A stretch of DNA of 64,000 nucleotides from Spirulina subsalsa PCC 9445 (GTDB lineage Bacteria > Cyanobacteriota > Cyanobacteriia > Cyanobacteriales > Spirulinaceae), in the NCBI RefSeq assembly GCF_000314005.1, contig NZ_JH980292.1:186001-250000 (forward strand), given 5' to 3'. Both the position numbers and the translations under genes were made by a program. Below are positions 8,863 to 17,983 of this stretch, one piece after another. The notes beneath the pieces are model-generated. The model made no database searches and was not told the origin of the DNA. It was given only the letters and a program-made list of their open reading frames with translations. Every line of letters begins with the position of its first letter. Within the stretch, counting starts at the first letter, position 1.

Positions 8863-10530
8863 TTAGAAACTAAAGGTAGTCCGTAGAACACCAATGGTGA
8901 TGGTGTCGCTGCCGCTACTTTGGGCGGGATTCAAGACAAAAATCACCCCCGGTGTGAGGGCAATGTTATCCGTCATCTGCCAACGATAAAAGGCTTCGAG
9001 GTGGGTCGTGGTACTCCGTGAACCTCCGGGAGTTCCCAATCCTCCCGCTAACAGATTAGGGAGATTAAACCCTGTGGGGAGGTTACTACGGGTAATTTTG
9101 GGAGGTTGTCCAACGTAAATTCCCCCTAAATTCCCTTGGCCGCCTAAGTCGGGGAAGTTGAGGAAGGTCATCCAGTTGAGGGTGTTGACGCTACCGGACT
9201 CACTGGGAATACTAGAGGCGGTATAACCAAACCAGCCCCCCCAATTGAGCCAAGAGGTGGCATCCCAAGAGAGATTAACCCCAAAGGCATGGGTATTTAA
9301 GGGGATTCCTTCGGGAACTAATTGATCTTCGCCGATGCCTGTTCGCAGACTGCCCAGAGGGGAGTAATTGTAGAGATAGTTGAGGGTTAAGTCTAAATTA
9401 TGGCTGGGTGCGATCGCCACTTGGACACCCGAGGTAATATCCCCAAAATTCCCCCCCAACAGACCGCCAAACTCACCGTTATCCGGCAGACTACTACTAT
9501 AAAATCCTTGGACATTTAGGCGATCGCTCACTTGCCAATCTAACCCCAGTCCTCCTTGACCAGCACCGATCGAAATAATCGGGTTTCGTTGAGCAAAAGC
9601 AGAAACCGGACCAAACCCCGCACTTTCTACCCGATTCGCCCCCCGAAACACACTCACCCCATTTACTCCTCGCGGCCCGACAATTAACGCGAGGCGATTT
9701 CCGAATAAATGACGATAAGTGAGATCACTCAATTGGAACTGATTCTGATTATTAAAATCCCCCTCATAGGACAACGCCGTATCATTGGTTAACCGAAAGC
9801 GCCCATTACTCGCCTGTAACCCCGTTAACAAGAGACTCCGAGGGGAGAATTGAGTAAATAAACTCAACTGCACATTACTGATAACCGTCGGTTGAGTAAA
9901 CGGATCCCGTAAATCTGCAACCCCATCCACCGGAAAGAAATCCAATTGATTGTTATTCCGTCCCTGTAGGCCGATAATCGCCTGACCGAACAATTTCGTC
10001 GTCGTCGAAAACTGTTGCTCCTCCAGTTGAGAAACTCGCGCTTCTAAACCATCAATCCTCGTCCCCAACAGAGCCAATTCCGAGGAAAATTCTTGTTCCA
10101 AACGTCGCAAGACTTCTAAATCCCCTTGGGTGGGTCGGTCATCGTCCCCTAACAAGCGTTCAATACTCTGTAAACAGGCATTTAAGCCCGCCGCAAACTC
10201 ATAACGACTGAGGGAACGTTGACCGCGAAACGTGCCGTCAGGATAACCCACAAGGCAGTTATAACGGGTCATCAATTCATTTAACGCCTGATAAGCCCAA
10301 TCTCCCGGCAACACATCCTGCAACTGGGACACTGAATTCATCTGTGCCATGGGATGGTTCTCTGCATCCATCGCCCGATTCACCAGATGGGGAGAACTCA
10401 ATAAATTCTCGGAGACTAGAGTCGATGAGAGAGGAGTCCCTAGGACTTGAATCGGCAGAAACGCACCCGTTAAAACACTGGACAAAACCACGGTTCTAGA
10501 CCGCAGCGCGAAAAACGGTAGTATCTTCAC
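8863..10530 (-). CDS. SLH-domain outer-membrane porin (cyanobacterial OprB/iron-uptake porin type)
   Basis: Outer-membrane porin of 555 aa of the cyanobacterial SomA/OprB kind. Order seen: a signal peptide at about 1-31, an SLH domain at about 70-125 (VLPGDWAYQALNEL, GYPDGTFRG, LSRYEFAAGL) that anchors to cell-wall polymer, a short coiled coil at about 138-172, then a long beta-barrel with alternating strands and a terminal aromatic residue (TTFSF). Some family members take up iron or inorganic ions; specificity cannot be read here. The start is GTG 10530. A good sigma-70 type promoter lies about 45 nt upstream. Confidence 0.88.
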   Translation of the reverse strand: MKILPFFALRSRTVVLSSVLTGAFLPIQVLGTPLSSTLVSENLLSSPHLVNRAMDAENHPMAQMNSVSQLQDVLPGDWAYQALNELMTRYNCLVGYPDGTFRGQRSLSRYEFAAGLNACLQSIERLLGDDDRPTQGDLEVLRRLEQEFSSELALLGTRIDGLEARVSQLEEQQFSTTTKLFGQAIIGLQGRNNNQLDFFPVDGVADLRDPFTQPTVISNVQLSLFTQFSPRSLLLTGLQASNGRFRLTNDTALSYEGDFNNQNQFQLSDLTYRHLFGNRLALIVGPRGVNGVSVFRGANRVESAGFGPVSAFAQRNPIISIGAGQGGLGLDWQVSDRLNVQGFYSSSLPDNGEFGGLLGGNFGDITSGVQVAIAPSHNLDLTLNYLYNYSPLGSLRTGIGEDQLVPEGIPLNTHAFGVNLSWDATSWLNWGGWFGYTASSIPSESGSVNTLNWMTFLNFPDLGGQGNLGGIYVGQPPKITRSNLPTGFNLPNLLAGGLGTPGGSRSTTTHLEAFYRWQMTDNIALTPGVIFVLNPAQSSGSDTITIGVLRTTFSF

Positions 10531-10580
10531 GGTAGTACCCTGATAGCTATTGAGAAAAATATCCGTACAATCAAGTAAAA

Positions 10581-10609
10581 ATCCTACTCATTTCTACCAA
10601 GTCTGTCAA
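10581..10609 (-). promoter_or_regulatory. Sigma-70-type promoter of the porin gene
   Basis: On the minus strand a perfect -35 hexamer TTGACA (10604-10609) is followed, after a 17-nt spacer, by TAGGAT (10581-10586, 4 of 6 matches). Transcription would start near 10574, giving a leader of about 44 nt before GTG 10530. This is the best-matching promoter I found in the window. Confidence 0.65.
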
Positions 10610-10800
10610 ATTTTTGCAACGTTCAACTTGAATTAACTTGGATAATAATGGCAAAAAGAATGAGTAAACACAGATTATTTGATTCTTCTTAAATAGCTTT
10701 TAATTGATTAATTGTCTGGTAATTAGGGTTTGCTGAATAACTGGGCTAGGAAACAGGGAACAGGGGAGAGGGAGAGACGAGGAATTCAGAGTAATATGGG

Positions 10801-10845
10801 GAAGCCCGCACCGTACCCCTAGGGTCGGTGTCGGGAGGATGTCAC
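10801..10845 (+). repeat. Solitary IS200/IS605-type right-end-like hairpin (A)
   Basis: GAAGCCCGCACCG pairs with CGGTGTCGGGAGG around an inner ACCC/GGGT stem, and the element ends GTCAC. It shares the tail GTGTCGGGAGGATGTCAC with elements F and G. The stop codon of the convergent gene (TCA at 10849-10851 on the + strand) follows four bases later. The rest of the 318-bp gap holds the porin promoter and a short gggaacag heptamer run. Confidence 0.6.
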
Positions 10846-10848
10846 AAG

Positions 10849-11553
10849 TCAAGGTTGGGCGGGTACCATTTCATCAGAAGTGACCACCCATTCATTCCCT
10901 TGCAACTCTTCGACAACGACTTGCTTCTGCTCATCAGTGCCGTAAATTTCCGTGATGCGACGGATTAACACCAGATTCTTTTCCCGAAACTCGTAGGTTT
11001 CTAAGACAAAAGTATTCGCGCTGACCCGTTGGAACGATTCTAAAGTGCCTTGATCGCCATGAACCGTTATACTCGTGATAACTTCTAACTCTTCGTTGCG
11101 TTCAAATTTCCCCGTTTCCGGGTTATACAGCCAATAAAAATAGGGAATATTCGGGGACGACGGCAAAAACTGAGGAATGCGTAAATCTTGATACCCGTCA
11201 AAATTCAAATCTTCTACCACAAAACCCCCCGTTGTGAGATCAGGAAAAGCCGTTTTAAATCCCGTTAAAGTTTGTTGGGGCTTGTTGGGATTGTCGGGAG
11301 TATAGATGGCAATAGTATCAATTTCCGCTCGTTCCTCCACAATATCCCCAGTCAAAACAAAGGTTAAGGGGGGTAAGTCTGGGTGAATTTGTTCCTCAAT
11401 TCTCCATTGTTCTCGTGGAGTAGTATTGCCTGACTGACAAGCCATGACAGTAACAGTCGCTATCATTAAACTCCAACAGTACAATAGTCGTTGTGATGCC
11501 CTGAACGTTGGCGTAGCCTGACCGAGGAAAGGAAGAGAAAAGAATAATACCAT
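10849..11553 (-). CDS. Putative lipoprotein resembling XAC2610-type proteins
   Basis: Conserved hypothetical protein of 234 aa. A hydrophobic stretch ends in VTVMAC near residue 38, which could be a lipobox. The mature part carries EDLNFDGYQDLRIP followed by YFYWLYNPETGKFERN, a pattern I associate with the XAC2610-related family found in many Gram-negative bacteria; function unknown. The N-terminal coding sequence includes a small dispersed repeat (GGCTACGCCAAC on the minus strand), so the true start may be the ATG at 11466. It is transcribed alone and ends at repeat element A. Confidence 0.65.
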   Translation of the reverse strand: MVLFFSLPFLGQATPTFRASQRLLYCWSLMIATVTVMACQSGNTTPREQWRIEEQIHPDLPPLTFVLTGDIVEERAEIDTIAIYTPDNPNKPQQTLTGFKTAFPDLTTGGFVVEDLNFDGYQDLRIPQFLPSSPNIPYFYWLYNPETGKFERNEELEVITSITVHGDQGTLESFQRVSANTFVLETYEFREKNLVLIRRITEIYGTDEQKQVVVEELQGNEWVVTSDEMVPAQP

Positions 11554-11837
11554 TTGACTGTTGTTGTTTTCTGTCTATTGTAGCCCTTCTGATATGACCA
11601 TCCCATCCCGTTGTTCATACCCCCTCCCCCAATCTTGATAAGTTAAGGGAACAGGGAACAGGGAACGGGGAACAGGTGATAGGGAATAGGGAATCTTGAC
11701 AAGTTAAGGCTCAACGTTAGAAGTCAAGGGAACAGGGAATAGGGTACGGGGGGGAGTCGGGAAAATGCAATTGTGTCCAAAATTGAAGTCAAGGGAACAG
11801 GGAATAGGGGGGTCGGGAGTCGCGAATCGGGAGAGCT
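11554..11837. repeat. Heptamer (STRR-like) repeat region
   Basis: The gap is built largely of gggaacag / gggaatag heptamers in runs (about 11645-11692 and 11727-11745, again near 11795), with copies of a 35-nt unit AATCTTGACAAGTTAAGG...GTCAAGG (11692-11728). Similar short tandem heptamers are known as STRR sequences in cyanobacteria. I see no gene here. Confidence 0.7.
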
Positions 11838-12878
11838 TCATCCCCGCCAACGAACTTGTTTAGCAAAGTGTTTAGAGCGCTGCAAAACCCACTCTACAGC
11901 CAAAACAACCCCCAACGAAACCAACAATAACCAAAGTAAAATAAACGGCGACCATCGGGGGAAATAAATCAAATCTTGCCAGTAGTAGTAACAGAAAAAC
12001 GAGTGAATTAACCAAAGAGGAAACGCATACTTTCCTAAAAAAGCACAAGGTTTAGCGAGATTCATCGCTTCAATCCATCGAATGCTGATATAAATAAACA
12101 ACGGGATCAGCCAAAAATTGTATCGATTGCTGATGAAATATTGAGCCGTCAAACAGCCCGGGAGAAAAGCACCCATAGACCAGCCCGGAAGCTGATCTAG
12201 TTTTTGGCTAAACTTTGTTGAGAAAAATTGTAGTTTTGCACAAACAATTCCTGCCGCAAAAAAGATTTGCCAAAACATAAAATTAAATAGATCGTGGGAG
12301 TCAAAAAAGGAATTAAACCGAATCAGTAGGCGCAAAAATAGACTGATTAAGACCAGCCCCAAAATTTTATTTTTTTGGGCAAGTTTTCCATAAAGGGGGA
12401 ATAACACAATCAGTAAAATCAGGAAAACTCGCACAAACCACCACTCATTATTGTAGCGGTCATCCCATCCGACCCAGTTGAGCAGGAAAACCCCTAAATC
12501 TGCCGAATAACGGCTCTGATTAGAGTCCGATAGTGTCACATGGGGAAAGAATAATAAACCGATGGGAATAAAGAGTGAGAAATAGAGCCAATAGGTGACA
12601 TAAAAATCTTTAAGTTTCAGCCAAGAGTAGCGCAAAATGGAGCGTTCTGGGTGGCGACTGTAACTGATAAACATTCCATACCCGGACAAAAATATAAAAA
12701 TTGGGACACAAATTTTTCCAATACTGGCTAGATAATACTCTAGGTCAATCCAAGGGATAAGCGGGATATAGTTATTGTTGTTAATTAGGCGTTCTTTGAA
12801 GCCGTAAAGATGAAGGCTAAACATTAAAAGAATAGCAACCCCTTTGGCTATATTAGTTTTTTCTTTGGTGAAATCCAT
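11838..12878 (-). CDS. Membrane-bound acyltransferase (acyltransferase family 3)
   Basis: Integral membrane O-acyltransferase of 346 aa, probably modifying a cell-surface sugar or lipid. The family signature is seen near the N-terminus: KGVAILLMFSLHLYGF with the conserved His in the first helix, then VPIFIFLSGYGMFISY and a basic loop. About ten hydrophobic helices follow, ending WLIHSFFCYYYW and a terminal helix before a basic tail (RSKHFAKQ). Length matches the family. No polysaccharide genes adjoin it, so the substrate is unknown. The stop codon abuts a heptamer array that ends GGGAGAGCTTCA. Confidence 0.82.
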   Translation of the reverse strand: MDFTKEKTNIAKGVAILLMFSLHLYGFKERLINNNNYIPLIPWIDLEYYLASIGKICVPIFIFLSGYGMFISYSRHPERSILRYSWLKLKDFYVTYWLYFSLFIPIGLLFFPHVTLSDSNQSRYSADLGVFLLNWVGWDDRYNNEWWFVRVFLILLIVLFPLYGKLAQKNKILGLVLISLFLRLLIRFNSFFDSHDLFNFMFWQIFFAAGIVCAKLQFFSTKFSQKLDQLPGWSMGAFLPGCLTAQYFISNRYNFWLIPLFIYISIRWIEAMNLAKPCAFLGKYAFPLWLIHSFFCYYYWQDLIYFPRWSPFILLWLLLVSLGVVLAVEWVLQRSKHFAKQVRWRG

Positions 12879-13028
12879 AATTTCTAGGTTTTATATTGCC
12901 TTTTTGTGGCTCATGAGGTAGACCTTTGTTAGACGCTCTGTTCCCTGTTCCCTCAAACTAGAGACTCTGTACCTCGCCAGTAGGGAAATTGCTATATAGT
13001 GAGAATTCTAAGACTTTAGGGGGGCAAA

Positions 13029-15308
13029 ATGGGGCAAGAGATACGCTTAAAACTAACGATTCGGGGATTGGTGCAAGGGGTGGGATTTCGACCGTTTATC
13101 TACCGCCTAGCGACGGAGTTGGGGGTGAGGGGATGGGTGAATAATTCGGCGGCTGGGGTGTTTGTGGAGGTGGAGGGGAGGGAGGTACAATTAAAGGCGT
13201 TTCTGCGGCGCTTGGAGGAGGAAAAACCCGGGCGATCGCGCATTGACGAACTAGAAACCGTAACCTTAGACCCCATCGGCTATCCCGACTTTACCATTCG
13301 CGCCAGTGTCACGGGAGAAAAAACCGCCCTCGTTTTACCCGACTTAGCTACTTGTCCCGACTGTTTAGCGGAAATATTTGACCCCCACAATCGCCGCTTT
13401 CACTATCCCTTCACCAACTGCACCCACTGCGGCCCCCGCTATACCATTATTCGGGCTTTACCCTACGACCGCCCCCATACCACCATGGCGGGATTCCCCA
13501 TGTGTCCCGACTGTGAGGCAGAATACCACAACGAGCGCGATCGCCGTTTCCACGCCCAACCCAATGCTTGCCCCCGTTGTGGCCCCCAATTAGCCTTTTG
13601 GACGAAGGAGGGAAATGTTACCACACAAGGAGAGGAAGCCCTACAACAGGCCATCCACGCCCTCCAAACCGGGCAAATCCTCGCCGTGAAAGGACTAGGG
13701 GGATTCCACCTCATGGCCGATGCTCAAAATGCCCGCGCTATCACCCAGTTAAGGGAACGGAAACGACGACCAGATAAGCCTTTCGCCGTTATGTATCCCT
13801 CCCTAGCCACCGTCAAAGCCGACTGCTGGGTATCTCCCCTAGAAGCCGAGTTATTGCAATCCCCTGAAGCCCCCATCGTACTCTTGCGGAAACGCCCCCA
13901 GCCGCCCCTTGTGGAGGCGGTAGCCCCCTTGAACCCCAATTTAGGGGTCATGCTCCCTTACACCCCCCTCCATCACCTACTGTTGCAAGGGGTGAATCGC
14001 CCTCTGGTGGCAACCAGTGGCAATCTCGCCAATGAACCCATCTGCACCGATGAAGGGGAAGCGGTGCAACGTTTGGGGGGGATTGCCGATGTCTTTTTAG
14101 TCCATAATCGCCCTATTGTGCGGGCGGTAGATGATTCCGTGGTGCGGGAAATGGCGGGAAAAGGGGTCATTTTGCGTCGGGCGAGGGGCTATGCCCCTTT
14201 ACCTATCCCCACCCGCTTTCCCGTGCCTTCTGAGGCGAAAATCCTAGGGGTGGGAGCGCATTTAAAGAACACTGTAGCCGTCTGTGTGCGGGATCAGGTG
14301 TTTTTGAGTCAACATATCGGGGATTTAGAGACTCCCCAAGCCTATGGGGCCTTTCGGGAGGTGATTGAGAGTTTTCAGCGCCTCTATGAGTTCACCCCAG
14401 AACAAGTAATCTGTGATTTACACCCGGATTATTTATCGAGTCAATATGCCCGGGATCAGGGTTTACCTTGGCAGGGGATACAACACCATTGCGCCCATAT
14501 TTGGGCAGTGTTGGCGGAACATAATCTCTGGGATCAATCGGTGTTGGGGGTGGCTTGGGATGGCACAGGATACGGTTTAGATGGCACCATTTGGGGGGGG
14601 GAATTTCTGCGTTTTGATCCCCCCCATCACCTGACTCGGATTGCCCATTTACGACCTTTTCCCTTACCGGGAGGCGATCGCGCTATTCGAGAACCTCGCC
14701 GGAGTGCCTTGGGGTTATTGTACGCCATCGGGGGGGCGGATTTATGGCAAAATCCCGCCTATCGTTCCTTTTTAGAGCCTTTTTCCCCTTCAGAACAGTC
14801 TATCCTCGCCACAAGTTTAGCACAGGGCTTAAATTGTCCCCTAACCTCCAGTATCGGCCGTTTATTTGATGGGGTGGCCTCGTTGACTAAACTTTGTCAA
14901 AAAGCCAGTTTTGAGGGACAAGGGGCGATGCAGTTCGAGTTTAGCCTACCGGAACACCCTAGGGCGGAATCCTATCCCTTGCCCTGGCGGGATATCTCCC
15001 CATTACAGTTAGACTGGCATCCTCTGATTTTGGCACTGTTGGAGGATTTAAAGCTTAATATTCCCTTAAGTGAGGTCAGCGCCAAGTTTCACAATAGTTT
15101 AATAGACAGCATTGGGGCGATCGCGCAACAAATAGGAGTGAACCGTATAGTTTTAAGTGGGGGGTGTTTTCAGAATAAATATTTACTAGAAACGGGAGTT
15201 ACTCGTTTACGGGAGCAAGGTTTTCAAGTGTATTTTCCCGTAGTTTGTCCTCCCAATGATGGGGGAATTGCCTTTGGTCAAATTGTAGCCGCCCGTTTTC
15301 TTGAATGA
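13029..15308 (+). CDS. hypF: Carbamoyltransferase HypF (hydrogenase maturation)
   Basis: Makes the thiocarbamate on HypE from carbamoyl phosphate, the source of the CN ligands of NiFe hydrogenase. The 759-aa protein has the full order: acylphosphatase domain at about 8-95 (GLVQGVGFRPFIYRLA), two C2-type zinc fingers at about 108-185 (CPDCLAEIFD, CTHCGPRY, CPDCEAEY, CPRCGPQ), YrdC-like domain at about 205-385 with KRRPDKPFAVM, and a Kae1-like domain with HHCAHIWAVLAEH and the final SGGCFQN. Nothing is truncated. A ribosome-binding GGGGGG stands before ATG 13029. hypC follows in the same direction but 1.08 kb away, across a tandem array. Confidence 0.96.
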   Translation: MGQEIRLKLTIRGLVQGVGFRPFIYRLATELGVRGWVNNSAAGVFVEVEGREVQLKAFLRRLEEEKPGRSRIDELETVTLDPIGYPDFTIRASVTGEKTALVLPDLATCPDCLAEIFDPHNRRFHYPFTNCTHCGPRYTIIRALPYDRPHTTMAGFPMCPDCEAEYHNERDRRFHAQPNACPRCGPQLAFWTKEGNVTTQGEEALQQAIHALQTGQILAVKGLGGFHLMADAQNARAITQLRERKRRPDKPFAVMYPSLATVKADCWVSPLEAELLQSPEAPIVLLRKRPQPPLVEAVAPLNPNLGVMLPYTPLHHLLLQGVNRPLVATSGNLANEPICTDEGEAVQRLGGIADVFLVHNRPIVRAVDDSVVREMAGKGVILRRARGYAPLPIPTRFPVPSEAKILGVGAHLKNTVAVCVRDQVFLSQHIGDLETPQAYGAFREVIESFQRLYEFTPEQVICDLHPDYLSSQYARDQGLPWQGIQHHCAHIWAVLAEHNLWDQSVLGVAWDGTGYGLDGTIWGGEFLRFDPPHHLTRIAHLRPFPLPGGDRAIREPRRSALGLLYAIGGADLWQNPAYRSFLEPFSPSEQSILATSLAQGLNCPLTSSIGRLFDGVASLTKLCQKASFEGQGAMQFEFSLPEHPRAESYPLPWRDISPLQLDWHPLILALLEDLKLNIPLSEVSAKFHNSLIDSIGAIAQQIGVNRIVLSGGCFQNKYLLETGVTRLREQGFQVYFPVVCPPNDGGIAFGQIVAARFLE

Positions 15309-15334
15309 ACCCTATTTAATGGGTGTGTAGAATT

Positions 15335-16316
15335 ATCCCCCCTAGCCCCCCTTTGGAAGGGGGGGAATTGTTTCTTCTCAACAGTTGTGGGGTTGAATTG
15401 GACTAACTTTAGTCCTACCTAGCCCTACTTTGGAAGGGGGGGAATTGTTTCTTCTCAACAGTTGTGGGGTTGAATTGGACTAACTTTAGTCCTACCTAGT
15501 CCTACTTTGGAAGGGGGGGAATTGTTTCTTCTCAACAGTTGTGGGGTTGAATTGGACTAACTTTAGTCCTACCTAGTCCTACTTTGGAAGGGGGGGAATT
15601 GTTTCTTCTCAACAGTTGTGGGGTTGAATTGGACTAACTTTAGTCCTACCTAGCCCTACTTTGGAAGGGGGGAATTGTTTCTTCTCAACAGTTGTGGGGT
15701 TGAATTGGACTAACTTTAGTCCTACCTAGTCCTACTTTGGAAGGGGGGAATTGTTTCTTCTCAACAGTTGTGGGGTTGAATTGGACTAACTTTAGTCCTA
15801 CCTAGTCCTACTTTGGAAGGGGGGGAATTGTTTCTTCTCAACAGTTGTGGGGTTGAATTGGACTAACTTTAGTCCTACCTAGCCCCCCTTTGGAAGGGGG
15901 GGAATTGTTTCTTCTCAACAGTTGTGGGGTTGAATTGGACTAACTTTAGTCCTACCTAGCCCTACTTTGGAAGGGGGGGAATTGTTTCTTCTCAACAGTT
16001 GTGGGGTTGAATTGGACTAACTTTAGTCCTACCTAGTCCTACTTTGGAAGGGGGGGAATTGTTTCTTCTCAACAGTTGTGGGGTTGAATTGGACTAACTT
16101 TAGTCCTGCCTAGTCCTACTTTGGAAGGGGGGGAATTGTTTCTTCTCAACAGTTGTGGGGTTGAATTGGACTAACTTTAGTCCTGCCTAGTCCTACTTTG
16201 GAAGGGGGGGAATTGTTTCTTCTCAACAGTTGTGGGGTTGAATTGGACTAACTTTAGTCCTACCTAGTCCTACTTTGGAAGGGGGGGAATTGTTTCTTCT
16301 CAACAGTTGTGGGGTG
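15335..16316 (+). repeat. Tandem array of thirteen 76-77-bp units between hypF and hypC
   Basis: The anchor AATTGTTTCTTCTC recurs at 15366, 15443, 15520, 15597, 15673, 15749, 15826, 15903, 15980, 16057, 16134, 16211 and 16288: thirteen copies with a period of 77 bp (76 twice). Each full unit contains a perfect hairpin GGACTA-ACTT-TAGTCC and a G-run of 6-8. The first and eighth copies keep CCCCCCTTTGGAAGGGGGG, a near-perfect stem that most copies have lost (TCCTACTTTGG). Variation is limited to G-run length and the C/T change in AGCCC/AGTCC and CTACC/CTGCC. There are no unique spacers, so this is not CRISPR. No open reading frame crosses it convincingly. Confidence 0.95.
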
Positions 16317-16385
16317 GGTGAATTACCCCGATAATATTCGGTTAAAGTTTCAACAAGGTTAAAACTCAAATAAGGAGGTTATTTT

Positions 16386-16619
16386 ATGTGTCTCGCTATT
16401 CCCGGAAAAGTGGTCAGTATTCAGGGCGATGATCCCCTAATGCGTGCAGGAAAAGTTAGCTTTGGTGGGGTGATTAAAGAAGTTAGTTTAGCCTATGTTC
16501 CTGATGTTGAAATCGGGCAGTATGTCGTCGTTCATGTGGGTTTTGCCCTCAGTATTGTGGATGAAGAAGAAGCCGAAGAAACTTTAGCTTACTTAGAGCA
16601 ACTAGAAACAACTGTTTGA
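16386..16619 (+). CDS. hypC: Hydrogenase maturation chaperone HypC
   Basis: Small chaperone (77 aa) that carries the Fe(CN)2CO unit with HypD and delivers it to the hydrogenase large subunit. It begins MCLAIPGKVV, with the essential Cys2, and keeps the OB-like pattern VSLAYVPDVEIGQYVVVHVGFAL. An acidic C-terminus follows (DEEEAEETL). A strong site, AAGGAGG, precedes ATG 16386. It is co-directional with hypF but separated by the 77-bp array. The other hyp genes are not in this window. Confidence 0.95.
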   Translation: MCLAIPGKVVSIQGDDPLMRAGKVSFGGVIKEVSLAYVPDVEIGQYVVVHVGFALSIVDEEEAEETLAYLEQLETTV

Positions 16620-16669
16620 AGCTCCCCACCCACAATTAGAGAGATATTCAGTAGACCCGAATTATTCTT

Positions 16670-16709
16670 AGAAGCCCTAACTTCAGCGAAGCCAGTTGAG
16701 GGAGTTCAA
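16670..16709 (+). repeat. Right-end-like hairpin (M) overlapping the nurA-like stop codon
   Basis: GAAGCCCTAACT pairs with AGTTGAGGGAG across a short loop, and the element ends GGGAGTTCAAG. The TCA at 16706-16708 is the reverse complement of the TGA stop of the convergent NurA gene. Same layout as elements B, L and O. Confidence 0.5.
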
Positions 16710-17932
16710 GCAATACTCCCTCGTTTGCGGGTTTCTTTGTAGGATATCCCGACATTCTGTAAGCCAGTGCGAATCATTTGTTGTTCCAAGAGGGCAAAAA
16801 AACGAGCGCGATCGCCTCCTCGGACCACAGCTTGATTATGGGACTCCGCGAGCGCTACCGGATAACCATAGCCTTTATACACCTGCGCCAGTAAAATCCC
16901 TAAAGATTGGTGGAATAAGTCCTCATCTTCTGCCAGCCACTGGGGAACCTCCACCCGAGCAATTTCCGTCCCCACATGAACATAACAAAAACTCACCCGC
17001 AAATGTTCCGGGTATAAGTTCAAGATAGGGGCAGAACTCCGCCATAAAGCCCCCCGTTGCCCCGGTTGCAAGATATAAGCCCATAAAGTGGCATCTCGCA
17101 GAGGATCAACCACCTGACAAGGGAAGCGATGCTGCCAGCGCCCTCCCTCTGCTTCCCCATTCATCTCCTCTCCCCGACAATAGCGGAAACAATCGGGATT
17201 GGGATGAGGACAAGCGGGGAAACGTAAAAAATTAATCGCCTCACTGTTGCGGGGGGCGCTGAGATAACCCATGAGGGGGATTCTTTCTTGATACAGTTGA
17301 TCCCAAGCCGCTAGAATAGGAGGCAGGAGAAGATCCCGGGCTTCACTGGCAATTCCTTCCAAAAACCAATAGGTTAAGGAGCCATCGACAAGGGCTAAAT
17401 TCGGATCCCTGTGAGCGCCGGGGGGTTGAACCCAACGCACAGCCATTTCTGCCAGCATTTGGGCTTCTGAGACGGTGCGGCGGTGTCCCATCCACTCTTC
17501 CGGTCGAATGCCCCACTGTCGGGCAATATACAAGTCTTCGGCTTTATAAAACAGTTCCGGTAAACTATCTAGCAGAGGGTGTAAATTTTGGCCATAGTGT
17601 AGCATCACCCGCCCGACATTAATCAGGTAACAGTAGGCGATTTCGTGGTGAGAGGGGGCAATTTGAGAGCCATCGGTGGCGAAAACACTATGTTGGGCGG
17701 GGGGAGTGGGAATCGTCAGGCAGGTGTCGATGGGTTCGAGGGGGAGGGCAGCGTTAAAAATGAGGCGATCGCGCCAGTCTTCATATTGTGCGGTAAACTC
17801 TTCCTGTCTGCCTTGGATTTCATTCAGTAAAATCTGAGCGCGTTCTAAGCGTTGTTGAGCCGCTTTCGCCTCCCGTTGGAGATGTTGACTAATTTCTGGC
17901 AATTGTCCCGCCAATTTGGTTAAATCTAGCAT
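16706..17932 (-). CDS. NurA-domain nuclease-like protein
   Basis: Protein of 408 aa with a NurA domain, a family of 5'-3' nucleases that in archaea works with HerA, Mre11 and Rad50 in break repair; the cyanobacterial role is not established. Visible: an N-terminal helical coiled coil (about 15-55), the metal-binding motif VFATDGSQIAPSHHE (Asp87), a second acidic strand LALVDGSLTYWF near 185, and further conserved blocks with PRNSEAINFLR and a late H/D-containing helix. There is no HerA gene nearby. It is divergent from the Gfo/Idh gene across 51 bp, so the two share a promoter region. Confidence 0.8.
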   Translation of the reverse strand: MLDLTKLAGQLPEISQHLQREAKAAQQRLERAQILLNEIQGRQEEFTAQYEDWRDRLIFNAALPLEPIDTCLTIPTPPAQHSVFATDGSQIAPSHHEIAYCYLINVGRVMLHYGQNLHPLLDSLPELFYKAEDLYIARQWGIRPEEWMGHRRTVSEAQMLAEMAVRWVQPPGAHRDPNLALVDGSLTYWFLEGIASEARDLLLPPILAAWDQLYQERIPLMGYLSAPRNSEAINFLRFPACPHPNPDCFRYCRGEEMNGEAEGGRWQHRFPCQVVDPLRDATLWAYILQPGQRGALWRSSAPILNLYPEHLRVSFCYVHVGTEIARVEVPQWLAEDEDLFHQSLGILLAQVYKGYGYPVALAESHNQAVVRGGDRARFFALLEQQMIRTGLQNVGISYKETRKRGSIA

Positions 17933-17983
17933 AACCCGCTCACGTTCAACGCTACCCTCGCACTATAGCAAGCTAATTTCAAC

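Noticed and set aside
15335-16316. CRISPR array
   Set aside because: The units repeat head to tail over their whole 77 bp with no unique spacers and no cas genes.
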